Of a DNA stretch of 64,000 nucleotides, positions 8,627 through 16,626 are shown piece after piece. A program made the position numbers and the translations under genes. Source of the stretch: Methyloprofundus sp. (lineage in GTDB: Bacteria; Pseudomonadota; Gammaproteobacteria; Methylococcales; Methylomonadaceae); the NCBI GenBank assembly GCA_016592635.1, contig AP023240.1:1488001-1552000 (forward strand), given 5' to 3'. Positions within the stretch are counted from its first letter, which is position 1. Each line of letters opens with the position of its first letter. The notes under the pieces were generated by a model. That model did no database searches and was not told the DNA's origin. It saw only the letters and a list, made by a program, of their open reading frames with translations.

Positions 8627-10801
8627 TTATAAGCCATTTTGTAATTTCATATAATCATTAAAAGACATGTCGGAATGAATAATATGTGCTCCCCATTCAT
8701 CGACAAAATCTTGCACTTCAGCCTGATTCCAATTATCGTCATTAATTTTATGATCCATATTGGTTAATTTTTTCAGCATCATATTATGTTCTTTATTATG
8801 TTCTTGCAGGCCATGATAATTAAGTTCTTGCATTAAGGATTCTTCTGCCACAAAATGTTCTTTAACATGCTGATAAATTAAATGAATGTTTTTTAATAAT
8901 TCTTCCTTAGTATGTGAAGCAATTAGTACTTGTGCTAAATTGAATAAATCTTTGTGCTGGCTATCAATGACATCATCACCGAGTTCATATTGCTGTTGCC
9001 AAACAAAATGGCTCATACTTCCTGAAGCTGCTTGCTTGTTTAAGCCAGCTGTTTGTCGATGCAAAGCAATGTTTTCTGGTGTTTCATTGCTGCTTATTTT
9101 ATAAACAAAGTTTTTTCTTGCTTGATGATAGGCTGCACTGCCATAAAAATTGGCATGCATTTGAGTCAGTTCAAATTGTCGATAAGAAGCTAGTGGTTTC
9201 TTGGCTTCATCAGTACAGCGGGTTGCTGATTTCTGTGCTAAAGTTTTCTGTAATAAAGCACTGTTTGCAACATAGGTATTAGCTAAATGCTTAATTTGCG
9301 CCGTGAAGATTTTATGACTTTTATCCAGTACTTTATCAATTAAGCCAATGTGCCAAGCTTTTTTAGCACTCAGGGGCAACCTTTGGGTATCCGTCAGCTC
9401 AGCTGCAATTTTCTCACCCACCCGTTTTGGTAATAAATAGGTCCAATATTCCGAGCCGTAAAGCTGGCCCATATTTTTATAATGTGGATTTAAAATAACC
9501 CCTTCGCGGGCGAATGCCATATCGGTGGCTAAAGCCAGTATGGCTCCTCCTGCACCAGCACTACCCGCCATTGCAGAAATGGTCACTTTATCGAGTGTAG
9601 AGATAATTTGCAGAATTAAATCATCAATGGCATTAATGTTAAGCCATGATTCTTCGGCAGGATCATCAGCAACTTCTATATGGTTAAGGTGAATGCCATT
9701 AGACCAGCATTCTTCGCCGCCCATTAACACAATTACATCGACATCTAAGGTGGTGACGTGTTGATAAATTGACAGTAATAATTGACACTGCTCAGTACTC
9801 ATGCCACCATTATGAAAGGGAAAATATAAATAAGCGACTCGCTTGTCTAGCTGATACCAAGCTTCTTGGCAGGGGAGTTGACGGCCTATCTGTGTATAAT
9901 CAACCTCTATATTTTTAATGGCTTTAGAGAAAAAACCAGCTAGCATTGAAGTCGAGTTATTAGCGGTAGCCAAAGCCTCTTTTAACACAAAGCTTGCAGG
10001 TAATTTAATGCCTTTTTCTCCAGAGTCTAATTTGGGTTTTAAATGCCCGATCCAGATAGCGCCATCAACTGTCGCTCGACAAATAGCATGATTCGCGGTT
10101 GCAATAATATCTCCAGCTTTGCCAGTTAAAGTATCTTCTTTATGGGCATTGTATAAAAATACCTGCTGACCATAAATTTCATCCAGTACCCCAGGGCTGC
10201 CATCAGCAGCATGCAGATGTCTTAAAATCGTATCTGTTGTTTGTTTTTGCCAATCGATAGCCCGATCTTGTTGTTTTATCATGGGCTGTAATTGACCTTT
10301 GACCTTAGGATTATTGTAATCAAGTTTCGTAGGTATAAAGTCAGGCGCATCAAAGTAAGTAAGCACTTCCCATAAACAGTCGATAGCGCCTTGGGTGACT
10401 TCACGATTAAATAAACTGCTCTTAGTCGTATTGCGCATTGGAAAGGTTTTCTTGGCCCAAATATCACCCATATCCATTTCTGCTTGTGCTTCTAGTAGAG
10501 TAACGCCCCACTCAGAAACATTATTTTGAATGGCCCAATCTAATGATGAGGGGCCTCTATCGCCTTCAATGCCAGGGTGGACAATCAGACATTTATAATG
10601 CTCATAAATATCTGCAGGGATTTTTTGGGTTAGAAAAGGGCAGAGAATCAAGTCAGGCTTAAATAAATCAACGCCTTCTAAAAGTTTTGGAATGTTTCCA
10701 TGATGCAATTCAATGGAGACGATATAACCAGCGTCATTAAGTTCGGTATAAAATCGTTGGGTTAATCCGGAAAATGCAGATGAAAGTAATAAAATGCGCA
10801 T
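8627..10801 (-). CDS. hypX: HypX (formyl-CoA-forming CO-ligand synthase) fused to a C-terminal hemerythrin domain
   Basis: HypX makes the CO ligand of [NiFe]-hydrogenase active sites under aerobic conditions from N10-formyl-tetrahydrofolate, through formyl-CoA. The first 300 residues match its formyltransferase-like domain: VHPGIEGDRGPSSLDWAI and WGVTLLEAQAEMDMGDIWA near residues 75-115. Residues about 310-510 are the crotonase-like domain with ECWSNGIHLNHIE, MAGSAGAGGAILALA and LYGSEYWTYLLPKRVG, all typical of HypX. Residues about 595-720 form a bacteriohemerythrin: DSQHKDLF, HVKEHFVAEE, LQEHNKEH and HIIHSDMSF supply the His/Glu/Asp ligands of a diiron O2-binding site. Usual HypX is about 560 residues, so the 724-residue length reflects this fusion. 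SD GGAGAAG precedes the ATG. No hydrogenase genes occur in the window. Confidence 0.9.
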   Translation of the reverse strand: MRILLLSSAFSGLTQRFYTELNDAGYIVSIELHHGNIPKLLEGVDLFKPDLILCPFLTQKIPADIYEHYKCLIVHPGIEGDRGPSSLDWAIQNNVSEWGVTLLEAQAEMDMGDIWAKKTFPMRNTTKSSLFNREVTQGAIDCLWEVLTYFDAPDFIPTKLDYNNPKVKGQLQPMIKQQDRAIDWQKQTTDTILRHLHAADGSPGVLDEIYGQQVFLYNAHKEDTLTGKAGDIIATANHAICRATVDGAIWIGHLKPKLDSGEKGIKLPASFVLKEALATANNSTSMLAGFFSKAIKNIEVDYTQIGRQLPCQEAWYQLDKRVAYLYFPFHNGGMSTEQCQLLLSIYQHVTTLDVDVIVLMGGEECWSNGIHLNHIEVADDPAEESWLNINAIDDLILQIISTLDKVTISAMAGSAGAGGAILALATDMAFAREGVILNPHYKNMGQLYGSEYWTYLLPKRVGEKIAAELTDTQRLPLSAKKAWHIGLIDKVLDKSHKIFTAQIKHLANTYVANSALLQKTLAQKSATRCTDEAKKPLASYRQFELTQMHANFYGSAAYHQARKNFVYKISSNETPENIALHRQTAGLNKQAASGSMSHFVWQQQYELGDDVIDSQHKDLFNLAQVLIASHTKEELLKNIHLIYQHVKEHFVAEESLMQELNYHGLQEHNKEHNMMLKKLTNMDHKINDDNWNQAEVQDFVDEWGAHIIHSDMSFNDYMKLQNGL

Positions 10802-10889
10802 GGAGACTTCTCCTAAATTTAATTAACGGGGAGCCGTTAAAAAGTAATGCAGGTATTAATATATGGCCTTGTTTTTACAGGGTAATAGA

Positions 10890-11891
10890 CTAATAATGGG
10901 TGGCAAATTCCCCAAATCGTTTGCGATAGTCACGTGGGTTAACGCCCAGTTTCCGTATAAAGGCTCGGCGCATATTTTCGGCATCTTTGAAGCCAGAACT
11001 ATCAGCAATGCTATCAATCGAGAATTTTGTTAACTCCAATAAGTTTCTGGCTGCATCAATACGGACTGCCTCAACGAATTTTGCTGGTGTTATACCAGTT
11101 TCAGAGAAAAATAATCGTGAAAAATTGCGCGAACTCATCGCCATCCGTTTAGCGAGTACTTCGACTCTGAGATCCTCTTTCGGGTTCTGTATAACCCAGG
11201 ATTGTAAGTCGCGCAAATCACTTCGACTGGAGGCTTCTCTGGTCAGGTAGTTGCTAAACTGTGACTGCCCGCCTGGTCTTTTCAGAAAGACAACTAAGAA
11301 TTGGGCAACAGACAAGGCAAGCTTCTGCCCCCAATCTTCTTCTACCATGGCTAAGGCAAGATCAATGCCTGAGGTTATGCCACCAGAAGTAAAGATGTTA
11401 TTTTCTTTAACAAATATTAGGTCAGGTTCGATGTTGATCTGAGGATACTTTTCAGCGAATTCAGCACACCAATGCCAATGAGTTGTTGCTTTGCAGCCAT
11501 CAAGTAGACCCGTTTCTGCAAGCAGGAAAGCCCCTGTACAGACAGAAACTAAGCGGCGGACTTTAGGAGCCATGACTTTGATGAGATCCACGACTTCGGT
11601 ATTGGCTATAATAACGTCGGGATCACCACCTGGAATAATTAAGGTGTCAAAATGAGTATCTATTTGATGATAACTTTGGTTAGCAATGATTTGTATACCC
11701 GACAGGGTTTTTACTGGGCCAGCCTCTTCTGCTAATATGCTAAGCAGGTACACTGCCTCCTGAGTGATACCTTCTTTTTGCAATATTATGTTGGCGAAGG
11801 TAAATACTTCATAAGGCCCTGTAATATCAAGGACCTCAATACCTGGGAAGGCCAGCATAGCGATGGGTCTTATTGGATATGATGTATTCAT
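10890..11891 (-). CDS. GlxA-family transcriptional regulator (DJ-1/PfpI + AraC)
   Basis: The 333-residue protein has a DJ-1/PfpI (class I glutamine amidotransferase-like) domain in residues about 8-190 and an AraC/XylS-type DNA-binding domain at the C terminus. The first domain has LDITGPYEVF, IIPGGDPDV and the nucleophile elbow SVCTGAFLLAETGLL, whose Cys is conserved. The AraC domain has two helix-turn-helix segments (LAKRMAMSSRNFSRLF and DSIADSSGFKDAENMRRAF) and ends GVNPRDYRKRF. The start is chosen at 11891 because GGAG lies six bases upstream of that ATG; an ATG 12 bases earlier overlaps it. Members regulate catabolism of small nitrogen compounds or aldehydes, but no target gene stands out. 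It is on the same strand as hypX, 88 bases upstream of it. Confidence 0.88.
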   Translation of the reverse strand: MNTSYPIRPIAMLAFPGIEVLDITGPYEVFTFANIILQKEGITQEAVYLLSILAEEAGPVKTLSGIQIIANQSYHQIDTHFDTLIIPGGDPDVIIANTEVVDLIKVMAPKVRRLVSVCTGAFLLAETGLLDGCKATTHWHWCAEFAEKYPQINIEPDLIFVKENNIFTSGGITSGIDLALAMVEEDWGQKLALSVAQFLVVFLKRPGGQSQFSNYLTREASSRSDLRDLQSWVIQNPKEDLRVEVLAKRMAMSSRNFSRLFFSETGITPAKFVEAVRIDAARNLLELTKFSIDSIADSSGFKDAENMRRAFIRKLGVNPRDYRKRFGEFATHY

Positions 11892-12362
11892 TGTTATCTC
11901 CATGTAATAAAGATAAGCAAAAAAATTGTAAATCTGCTGAGAATTAAAGCCAGATTAGTGTCTGACATCATCCTCTCATAATAGGGATGGCACAATGACA
12001 AATTTCCCTCAATTTATGCCATTATTTAAAAACCTACCTTTAAAAAATTTACATATTTATTAACAAGGGTTTTTGTAATGAGTATAAATAAGCGTCAAGA
12101 AAACAATCATAAATAGCTTAATAAATATAATGTTATAGGTGTTGCCCAGTAATACATAGCGGGTGCAATTGAATGTAACTTAGAGCATATATCACTATAG
12201 CTGACGTTTAGCATTAAAATTGATTTGTCCGAAAATGCGCTAAATATGTCATTGTGCAATTAAAAATTTTGCTGTAGTTTCAAACAATGTAAATTATTTT
12301 TTTATATTGTTGTTTACATAAATAGAGCAAGCGTGACAATCATTATTAATGAGGGTGTCAAC
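11892..12362. other. Intergenic, 471 bases
   Basis: The gap separates the divergently transcribed GlxA-type regulator and the small gene at 12363. It is A/T-rich and should hold both promoters. I see no convincing coding region, RNA gene or long repeat in it. The string TGTGCAATTAAAA at 12254 recurs at 39108; that is too short to mean much. Confidence 0.6.
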
Positions 12363-12593
12363 ATGACTGCATATAACAAAAAATTTGAATTATCCATTAA
12401 AGACGTGGATTTGATTGAACGGTCAATACGGTTTCAAATAAGTTACTTGGCGCAAACAGAGGCAGGAGCGAAAACTCAGGAGTCAATAGAAAACCATAAT
12501 AAAATAATTGAATTGATGAATGTGTTGAGCACATTTCATAATCAAAAAATATGGTACGGGCAGGCTCATCATACCAGCGTACCTTTAGGGTGA
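12363..12593 (+). CDS. Small hypothetical protein
   Basis: The reading frame gives a 76-residue protein from the ATG at 12363, which has GAGGGTG about five bases upstream; an in-frame GTG at 12333 is less likely. The product is soluble, without a signal peptide, and mostly helical: FELSIKDVDLIERSIRFQIS, followed by a second helix ESIENHNKIIELMNVLSTFH and a tail rich in Gln, His and Tyr (WYGQAHHTSV). I do not recognise a family. Codon use and the ribosome binding site support a real gene. It stands between the GlxA-type regulator and the antitoxin-like gene, on the border of the accessory island. A DNA-binding or regulatory role is possible but unsupported. Confidence 0.6.
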   Translation: MTAYNKKFELSIKDVDLIERSIRFQISYLAQTEAGAKTQESIENHNKIIELMNVLSTFHNQKIWYGQAHHTSVPLG

Positions 12594-12681
12594 CTATTTT
12601 CAGATGTTTTTAATGTACTAACTACTCATGGGTAATTAAGCTAACACTTTGTAGGAGGGTAGAACGTAGTGATTAAGTAAC

Positions 12682-12909
12682 TTATAAATCCAGTGTTCTA
12701 CCTGCATCTTTGTCACGCTTAAATAAACTATCTATTTCTTCATCGGTCATTTCCAGCTCAAAACATAGTTTATCAAAAGAGGTGTTTTGTTTTTGATGTG
12801 TTTGTATGTAATCAGATAAGATAGTGTCAATCGCTTTTTGTGCATTTTGATAGTGACCTATTTTTATGACTTTATTAATTAATTTATCATCTAACTCTAT
12901 TGTTGTCAT
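12682..12909 (-). CDS. Antitoxin-like ribbon-helix-helix protein, orphan
   Basis: The 75-residue product begins MTTIELDDKLINKVIKIG, a beta strand plus helix as in VapB/DUF2191-type ribbon-helix-helix antitoxins, followed by AQKAIDTILSDYIQTHQ and an acidic tail (ELEMTDEEIDSLFKRDKDAG) that would wrap a toxin. AAGGAG lies nine bases before the ATG. Antitoxins of this type are usually followed by a PIN-domain toxin, but no toxin gene is found downstream on the minus strand: the next 88 bases to 12594 and the small gene at 12363 (opposite strand) do not encode one. So it is probably an orphan or the residue of a lost toxin-antitoxin pair at the edge of the accessory island. Confidence 0.68.
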   Translation of the reverse strand: MTTIELDDKLINKVIKIGHYQNAQKAIDTILSDYIQTHQKQNTSFDKLCFELEMTDEEIDSLFKRDKDAGRTLDL

Positions 12910-12984
12910 GATGACTCCTTTGTTTCTTTCAGTTAATATAATATTCCCGTTTCGCTTAATAGCAAGTTAATGTTACTCTGCCTC

Positions 12985-13127
12985 AGGGCAATCGCATTAA
13001 AATGTATTTTCAGTATCAATTACTTATAGAATATAGTTCATTTATAAGCGAACCAAAAAAGTAAGCGAAATTTCGAACTATCTTTAAATGTTATTAATGT
13101 GCTTCTATTTTTTAATGCGATTGCCCT
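12985..13127. repeat. MITE-like element with perfect 18-bp terminal inverted repeats
   Basis: The left end (12985-13002) reads AGGGCAATCGCATTAAAA and the right end (13110-13127) is its exact reverse complement; 107 bases with no coding capacity separate them, for 143 bases in all. Terminal inverted repeats around a short non-coding core are the hallmark of a non-autonomous insertion element. No flanking target duplication is obvious. The remainder of the 500-base gap (12910-12984 and 13128-13409) is A/T-rich, must carry the promoter of the ABC-3C genes, and shows nothing else I can name. Confidence 0.75.
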
Positions 13128-13409
13128 ACGAGAGATTATGAAATGCAAGATTTCACCTTGTTTTTCCTGTAAAATAAGCCTGCCCTCTTTTATCTTAATC
13201 CACTTCCTTACAGATCAGTATCATAACAACCTAAAATCAATAAGTTACAGAATTGTATGTTTTTTATATAATTGCCTGTAGTCCCTTATTTTACTGACTT
13301 CTCTATTTTTGAGCAGCCCTTGTAAGCTATTGATTTTTTTGTTAAAAGATGTGTGTAAGGAGATGCTCTTAACCTAATCCTTATACAATCCTAGTAAGCT
13401 TATTAACTT

Positions 13410-14408
13410 ATGATTTACGAAAGAAAACTTGCATTCGACAATATTAGTAGAATGTTAGCGATTACTCGCTATGACATCGAGCATCATCAAGCAATTAATG
13501 ATTTATCGCTTAATATTCATGGTGAAAATTATTTTCGAGATGTGTTTAATTTTGTTTATGGATATAGTTTTGAAAATGCTAATTTTGAAACCAAAAATGC
13601 CGCTAGCGTTGATTTAATTGACCAATCTAAAAAATTAGCGTATCAGATTACAACAACGCGAACCAAAGAGAAGATAGAAAAAACCTTAATAGCTCTCACT
13701 AAACCAAAATACAAAGATTATGAGGTCAAAATTTTTTATCTTTTAGACAAGTCTAAGCCTAACTCCCAAACAATAAAAGAAGTAGAAGATAAATTTGAAG
13801 TTACTCTTTCTGAGTGTTTATTTGATTATACGGATTTAATTAAATCTATAGAAAACCTTGAAACTAAAAAAATTATTGAGCTAAATGAAAAATATTTTAT
13901 AAATATAGGTTCTAAGTATACAGATAAAATTGTTTTAGATTTAATTTTTAAGCATTTGCTTTCTAAAAAGAAATTTATTAAAAAACGTTATGATGATGAT
14001 TTCGGCACAATAGGTACTGATGAAAAAATAACGCTGAATAATATTAACAATAGAATATCTGCGGATATTAATAACGGTCTTGATTATTCAAAAATAATTG
14101 AAGATATAGATGGCGAAGATAATTTGTTAACTGATTTACGCAGCTTAATAATAGATGAGTTATATAGTGAAGTTTTGATTGAAAATTTAAAATCAAAGGT
14201 TTCAAAAATTAAACTGGATAATAATACCATTATTAATTTACATTGTTTAGCTAATGAATATCAGCTTAATTTCAATAAAATAATCGGTAATTTACATGAA
14301 GCTATAGAAAATAACACAGAAATTAATGATTTTAATACTATGAATATAGCATGGGTTATAATTTCTTACTTTTTTGAAATTTGTGATATTGGAGTACATC
14401 AAACATGA
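13410..14408 (+). CDS. ABC-3C system effector with N-terminal SMEK domain
   Basis: This 332-residue protein is the effector component of a predicted ABC three-component (ABC-3C) conflict system. Its N-terminal ~130 residues match the SMEK domain: a helical start (LAFDNISRMLAITRYDIEHH), then LSLNIHGENYFRDVFNFVYG, NFETKNAASVDLIDQ and LAYQITTTRTKEKIEKTL. The D(x)nQxT pattern is reminiscent of restriction-endonuclease-like cores, so a nuclease effector is plausible, but this is inference. The C-terminal part (about 190-330) is helical and ends WVIISYFFEICDIGVH, fitting the ABC-3C C-terminal domain that contacts the ATPase partner. The stop overlaps the next start by four bases. The DNA is clearly more A/T-rich than neighbouring housekeeping genes, suggesting transfer. 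Confidence 0.82.
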   Translation: MIYERKLAFDNISRMLAITRYDIEHHQAINDLSLNIHGENYFRDVFNFVYGYSFENANFETKNAASVDLIDQSKKLAYQITTTRTKEKIEKTLIALTKPKYKDYEVKIFYLLDKSKPNSQTIKEVEDKFEVTLSECLFDYTDLIKSIENLETKKIIELNEKYFINIGSKYTDKIVLDLIFKHLLSKKKFIKKRYDDDFGTIGTDEKITLNNINNRISADINNGLDYSKIIEDIDGEDNLLTDLRSLIIDELYSEVLIENLKSKVSKIKLDNNTIINLHCLANEYQLNFNKIIGNLHEAIENNTEINDFNTMNIAWVIISYFFEICDIGVHQT

Positions 14409-14638
14409 TTATGCCAACTAAAATAATAAAACCCGTTGATTGTTTATTTAGTATTTCCTCAGCCGTTTTAAAAATAATTAAAAATAAAAAACTGTCTGTT
14501 GATGATTTATTAGAAGAAGTTAATCTACACTATTATAAAAAAATAACTATAGATAAATTACTGCTCTGTTTAAATTTTCTTTATCTTATTGATAAAATAG
14601 AAGAAGACAATGAAATTATTACGCTTAAGATCAACTAA
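14405..14638 (+). CDS. ABC-3C middle component (MC6-like)
   Basis: The 77-residue protein sits between the SMEK effector and the SMC-like ATPase, overlapping the first by four bases and the second by 29. It begins MIMPTKIIKPVDCLFSISSA, which fits the MxxPTKxIxPxxSLLGVGA start of ABC-3C middle component 6, and then has a winged-helix-like pattern (LSVDDLLEEVNLHYYKKITI followed by DKLLLCLNFLYLIDKIEED) ending in a strand. Middle components are small adaptor proteins, thought to link the effector to the ATPase. The start may be the first or third codon (MIM). Tight overlaps on both sides indicate translational coupling and fixed stoichiometry. Confidence 0.78.
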   Translation: MIMPTKIIKPVDCLFSISSAVLKIIKNKKLSVDDLLEEVNLHYYKKITIDKLLLCLNFLYLIDKIEEDNEIITLKIN

Positions 14639-16316
14639 TCAAAAATTCAAAACCTTAGAGTTCAATGAAGGATTGAGTATTGTTGCTGGTTTGCAAAAAA
14701 CGGATGATACAAAAGAGTCTATTAATAGTATAGGAAAAAGTTTATCACTTAAAATGGTACACTTTATGTTAGGGGCTTCTTTTAATTCTAAAGAGGATAA
14801 AAAACTTAAAGATTATCTATCAAGCTATGGTTTGTTTTATTTAGAATTAGAACATAATGATAAAGAATATATTATAGAAAAAGATTTTAATAACTCTAAA
14901 TACTATATTAATAATGAAAAAATAAATTCCAAAGAATATAGAGAGAAATTAAATGAAATTTTTTCCCAACAAAATTCTAAAATCAGCTTTAGACAATTGC
15001 TTAATTGTTTTGCACGTAGGTATGGGGAAACATATTACACAAATTCTTTAACTCAACAAGGACGACCTCTTGAGGATTATCAACAACGTTTTATAAACTT
15101 GCTGTTATTGGGTGTTGACACCTCTTTAGTAGAGGAAAAATATCAGGTAAAAGAAAAATTATCAAAATTAGAAAGCGCCTCAAAAGCAATAAAAGGTTAT
15201 GAAAAAGAATTAGATAAAAATAATTTAAAAGATTTACAAGATGAAATTAATAATTTAATAAATAAAAAAGAAAATTTCATTATTGCAGAAAGTTATGGTG
15301 AACTTAAAAAACAGGCAGATAAATTAACATCAACTATCAATGAACTCAGAAATAATAGATTTTTTCTTGAGCAGCGCTTGGAAAAGAAAGATGGTATTCT
15401 TAAAGATTCAGGAAATATTAATATAGATATAGGTCAGATAGAATCTATTTATAATGAAGCTAAATTCTTTTTTGAAAAAGATGTTTATAAGAGACTGAAA
15501 GATGCTCAATGTTTTCATAATTCACTGATAGAAAATAGAAAAAATAGGTTGTTTTCAGAAACAAAAGAATTAAGGTTGAAAATAAAGGAAGTGTCTAATA
15601 ATATTAAAATAAATTCGACACAAAGAGACTATATTTTAAAAGACTTAGATGATAAAGGTGCGCTTGAAGAATATAATTCTATTACGGAAAGAATTAAAAC
15701 TTTAGAGCTTGAAGTTCAACATTTAAAAAAATATGAAACAATTTTACATGACTTTAAAAAAGATAAAAGTAAGCTAACGATACAAAATACTCAAATCACA
15801 GAAAAAAGTATTTTATATTTAGAGGCACAGAAAAATTATTTAGATGTATTAGAGGATAAGTTCAGAAATATTGTCAAACGTTTTTATGATAATCATGGAG
15901 GATCATTAAAAATAAAAGATACAAAAGATGCTAAATATCTTTTTGATATTTTAGCTAATATTCCTAAAGATGCAGGGCAAGCTGTTGGGGAGGTTAAGTT
16001 ATTTTGTTATGACATTTTACTTTATCAATTAAACAAAGATTTATTGAGTTTTATGGCACATGATGGTTGTATCTTTTCTGAAATGGATTCTCGGCAAAAA
16101 TCAACTATTTTAAAAATTATTTTAGAATTAACGAAAGAAAATGACCTTCAATATTTTTTAAACATTGGTCAAAACACATTAAATGAAATTTTAGATTCGG
16201 AAGATAAAATAAATATTTTATCTTCCGAAGAAAAAAAACGTGTAAAAGGCGCAGTTATTTTAGAGCTTTATGATAAAAATTCTGAAAACTGGTTGTTTGG
16301 GGAAAGTTTCAGTTAG
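14610..16316 (+). CDS. ABC-3C SMC/Rad50-like ATPase (DUF2326)
   Basis: This 568-residue protein is the ATPase of the ABC-3C system. Near residues 23-45 it has a Walker A segment SINSIGKSLSLKMVHFMLG that retains GKS but lacks the final Thr (ST/SS), so the P-loop is slightly diverged. The middle (about 180-420) is long alternating charged heptad sequence, typical of SMC/Rad50 coiled coils. The C-terminal lobe has LLSFMAHDGCIFSEMDSRQ near 495, which corresponds to the Walker B/D-loop of DUF2326 proteins (consensus FLIHDSHLFDGVDERQ), then LQYFLNIGQNTLN. The start overlaps the middle component gene, so the three genes form one operon. A perfect 16-bp palindrome lies inside the 3' end of the gene. 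The system's biological role has not been tested here. Confidence 0.85.
   Translation: MKLLRLRSTNQKFKTLEFNEGLSIVAGLQKTDDTKESINSIGKSLSLKMVHFMLGASFNSKEDKKLKDYLSSYGLFYLELEHNDKEYIIEKDFNNSKYYINNEKINSKEYREKLNEIFSQQNSKISFRQLLNCFARRYGETYYTNSLTQQGRPLEDYQQRFINLLLLGVDTSLVEEKYQVKEKLSKLESASKAIKGYEKELDKNNLKDLQDEINNLINKKENFIIAESYGELKKQADKLTSTINELRNNRFFLEQRLEKKDGILKDSGNINIDIGQIESIYNEAKFFFEKDVYKRLKDAQCFHNSLIENRKNRLFSETKELRLKIKEVSNNIKINSTQRDYILKDLDDKGALEEYNSITERIKTLELEVQHLKKYETILHDFKKDKSKLTIQNTQITEKSILYLEAQKNYLDVLEDKFRNIVKRFYDNHGGSLKIKDTKDAKYLFDILANIPKDAGQAVGEVKLFCYDILLYQLNKDLLSFMAHDGCIFSEMDSRQKSTILKIILELTKENDLQYFLNIGQNTLNEILDSEDKINILSSEEKKRVKGAVILELYDKNSENWLFGESFS
16196..16229. repeat. Perfect 16-bp inverted repeat inside the DUF2326 gene
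   Basis: TTCGGAAGATAAAATA (16196-16211) is followed after two bases by its exact reverse complement (16214-16229). It lies inside the coding region, about 90 bases before the stop codon, where the protein reads SEDKINILSSEEKK. A stem this perfect could act as an RNA hairpin or protein site; it could equally be a palindrome of the coding sequence. Confidence 0.75.
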
Positions 16317-16626
16317 GTCTCCTCTTTTAACAATCTCAATAAACAACCAGCGCATCTAAAATTCAGCAAGATTTTTTTAACTGAAAAAGCAGAGCACCTA
16401 CTACAATTTGCCAAATGTACGGTAAAAATTCTCACTGAAACCAGACCTTTGATTTATGGGTAGTGGGTTGAACATGTTGTGTTCTGTATAATTGAAAGTA
16501 TGACATGCTATTAAGAAATTCCTGTCTACACAGTGTGACAGAATATCAAGGGGTGTGCAGCCGAGCACGGTATTAAATGTGTAATAGTTTAACGCTGGTG
16601 GAAAATGCTAAAGCTATAAATCAAAA
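16317..16626. other. Intergenic, 310 bases, between convergent genes
   Basis: The gap separates the end of the ABC-3C operon from the end of the sensor kinase gene. I see no coding frame. A short near-palindrome, CTGTC..GACAG (16522-16541), stands in the middle; it could be an operator or a hairpin but there is no T tract for a terminator. No flanking direct repeat or integrase was found that would mark the right end of the island. Confidence 0.6.

Noticed and set aside
13099..13281. 60-codon plus frame
   Set aside because: It starts in the MITE-like right end and shows no family; likely chance in A/T-rich DNA.
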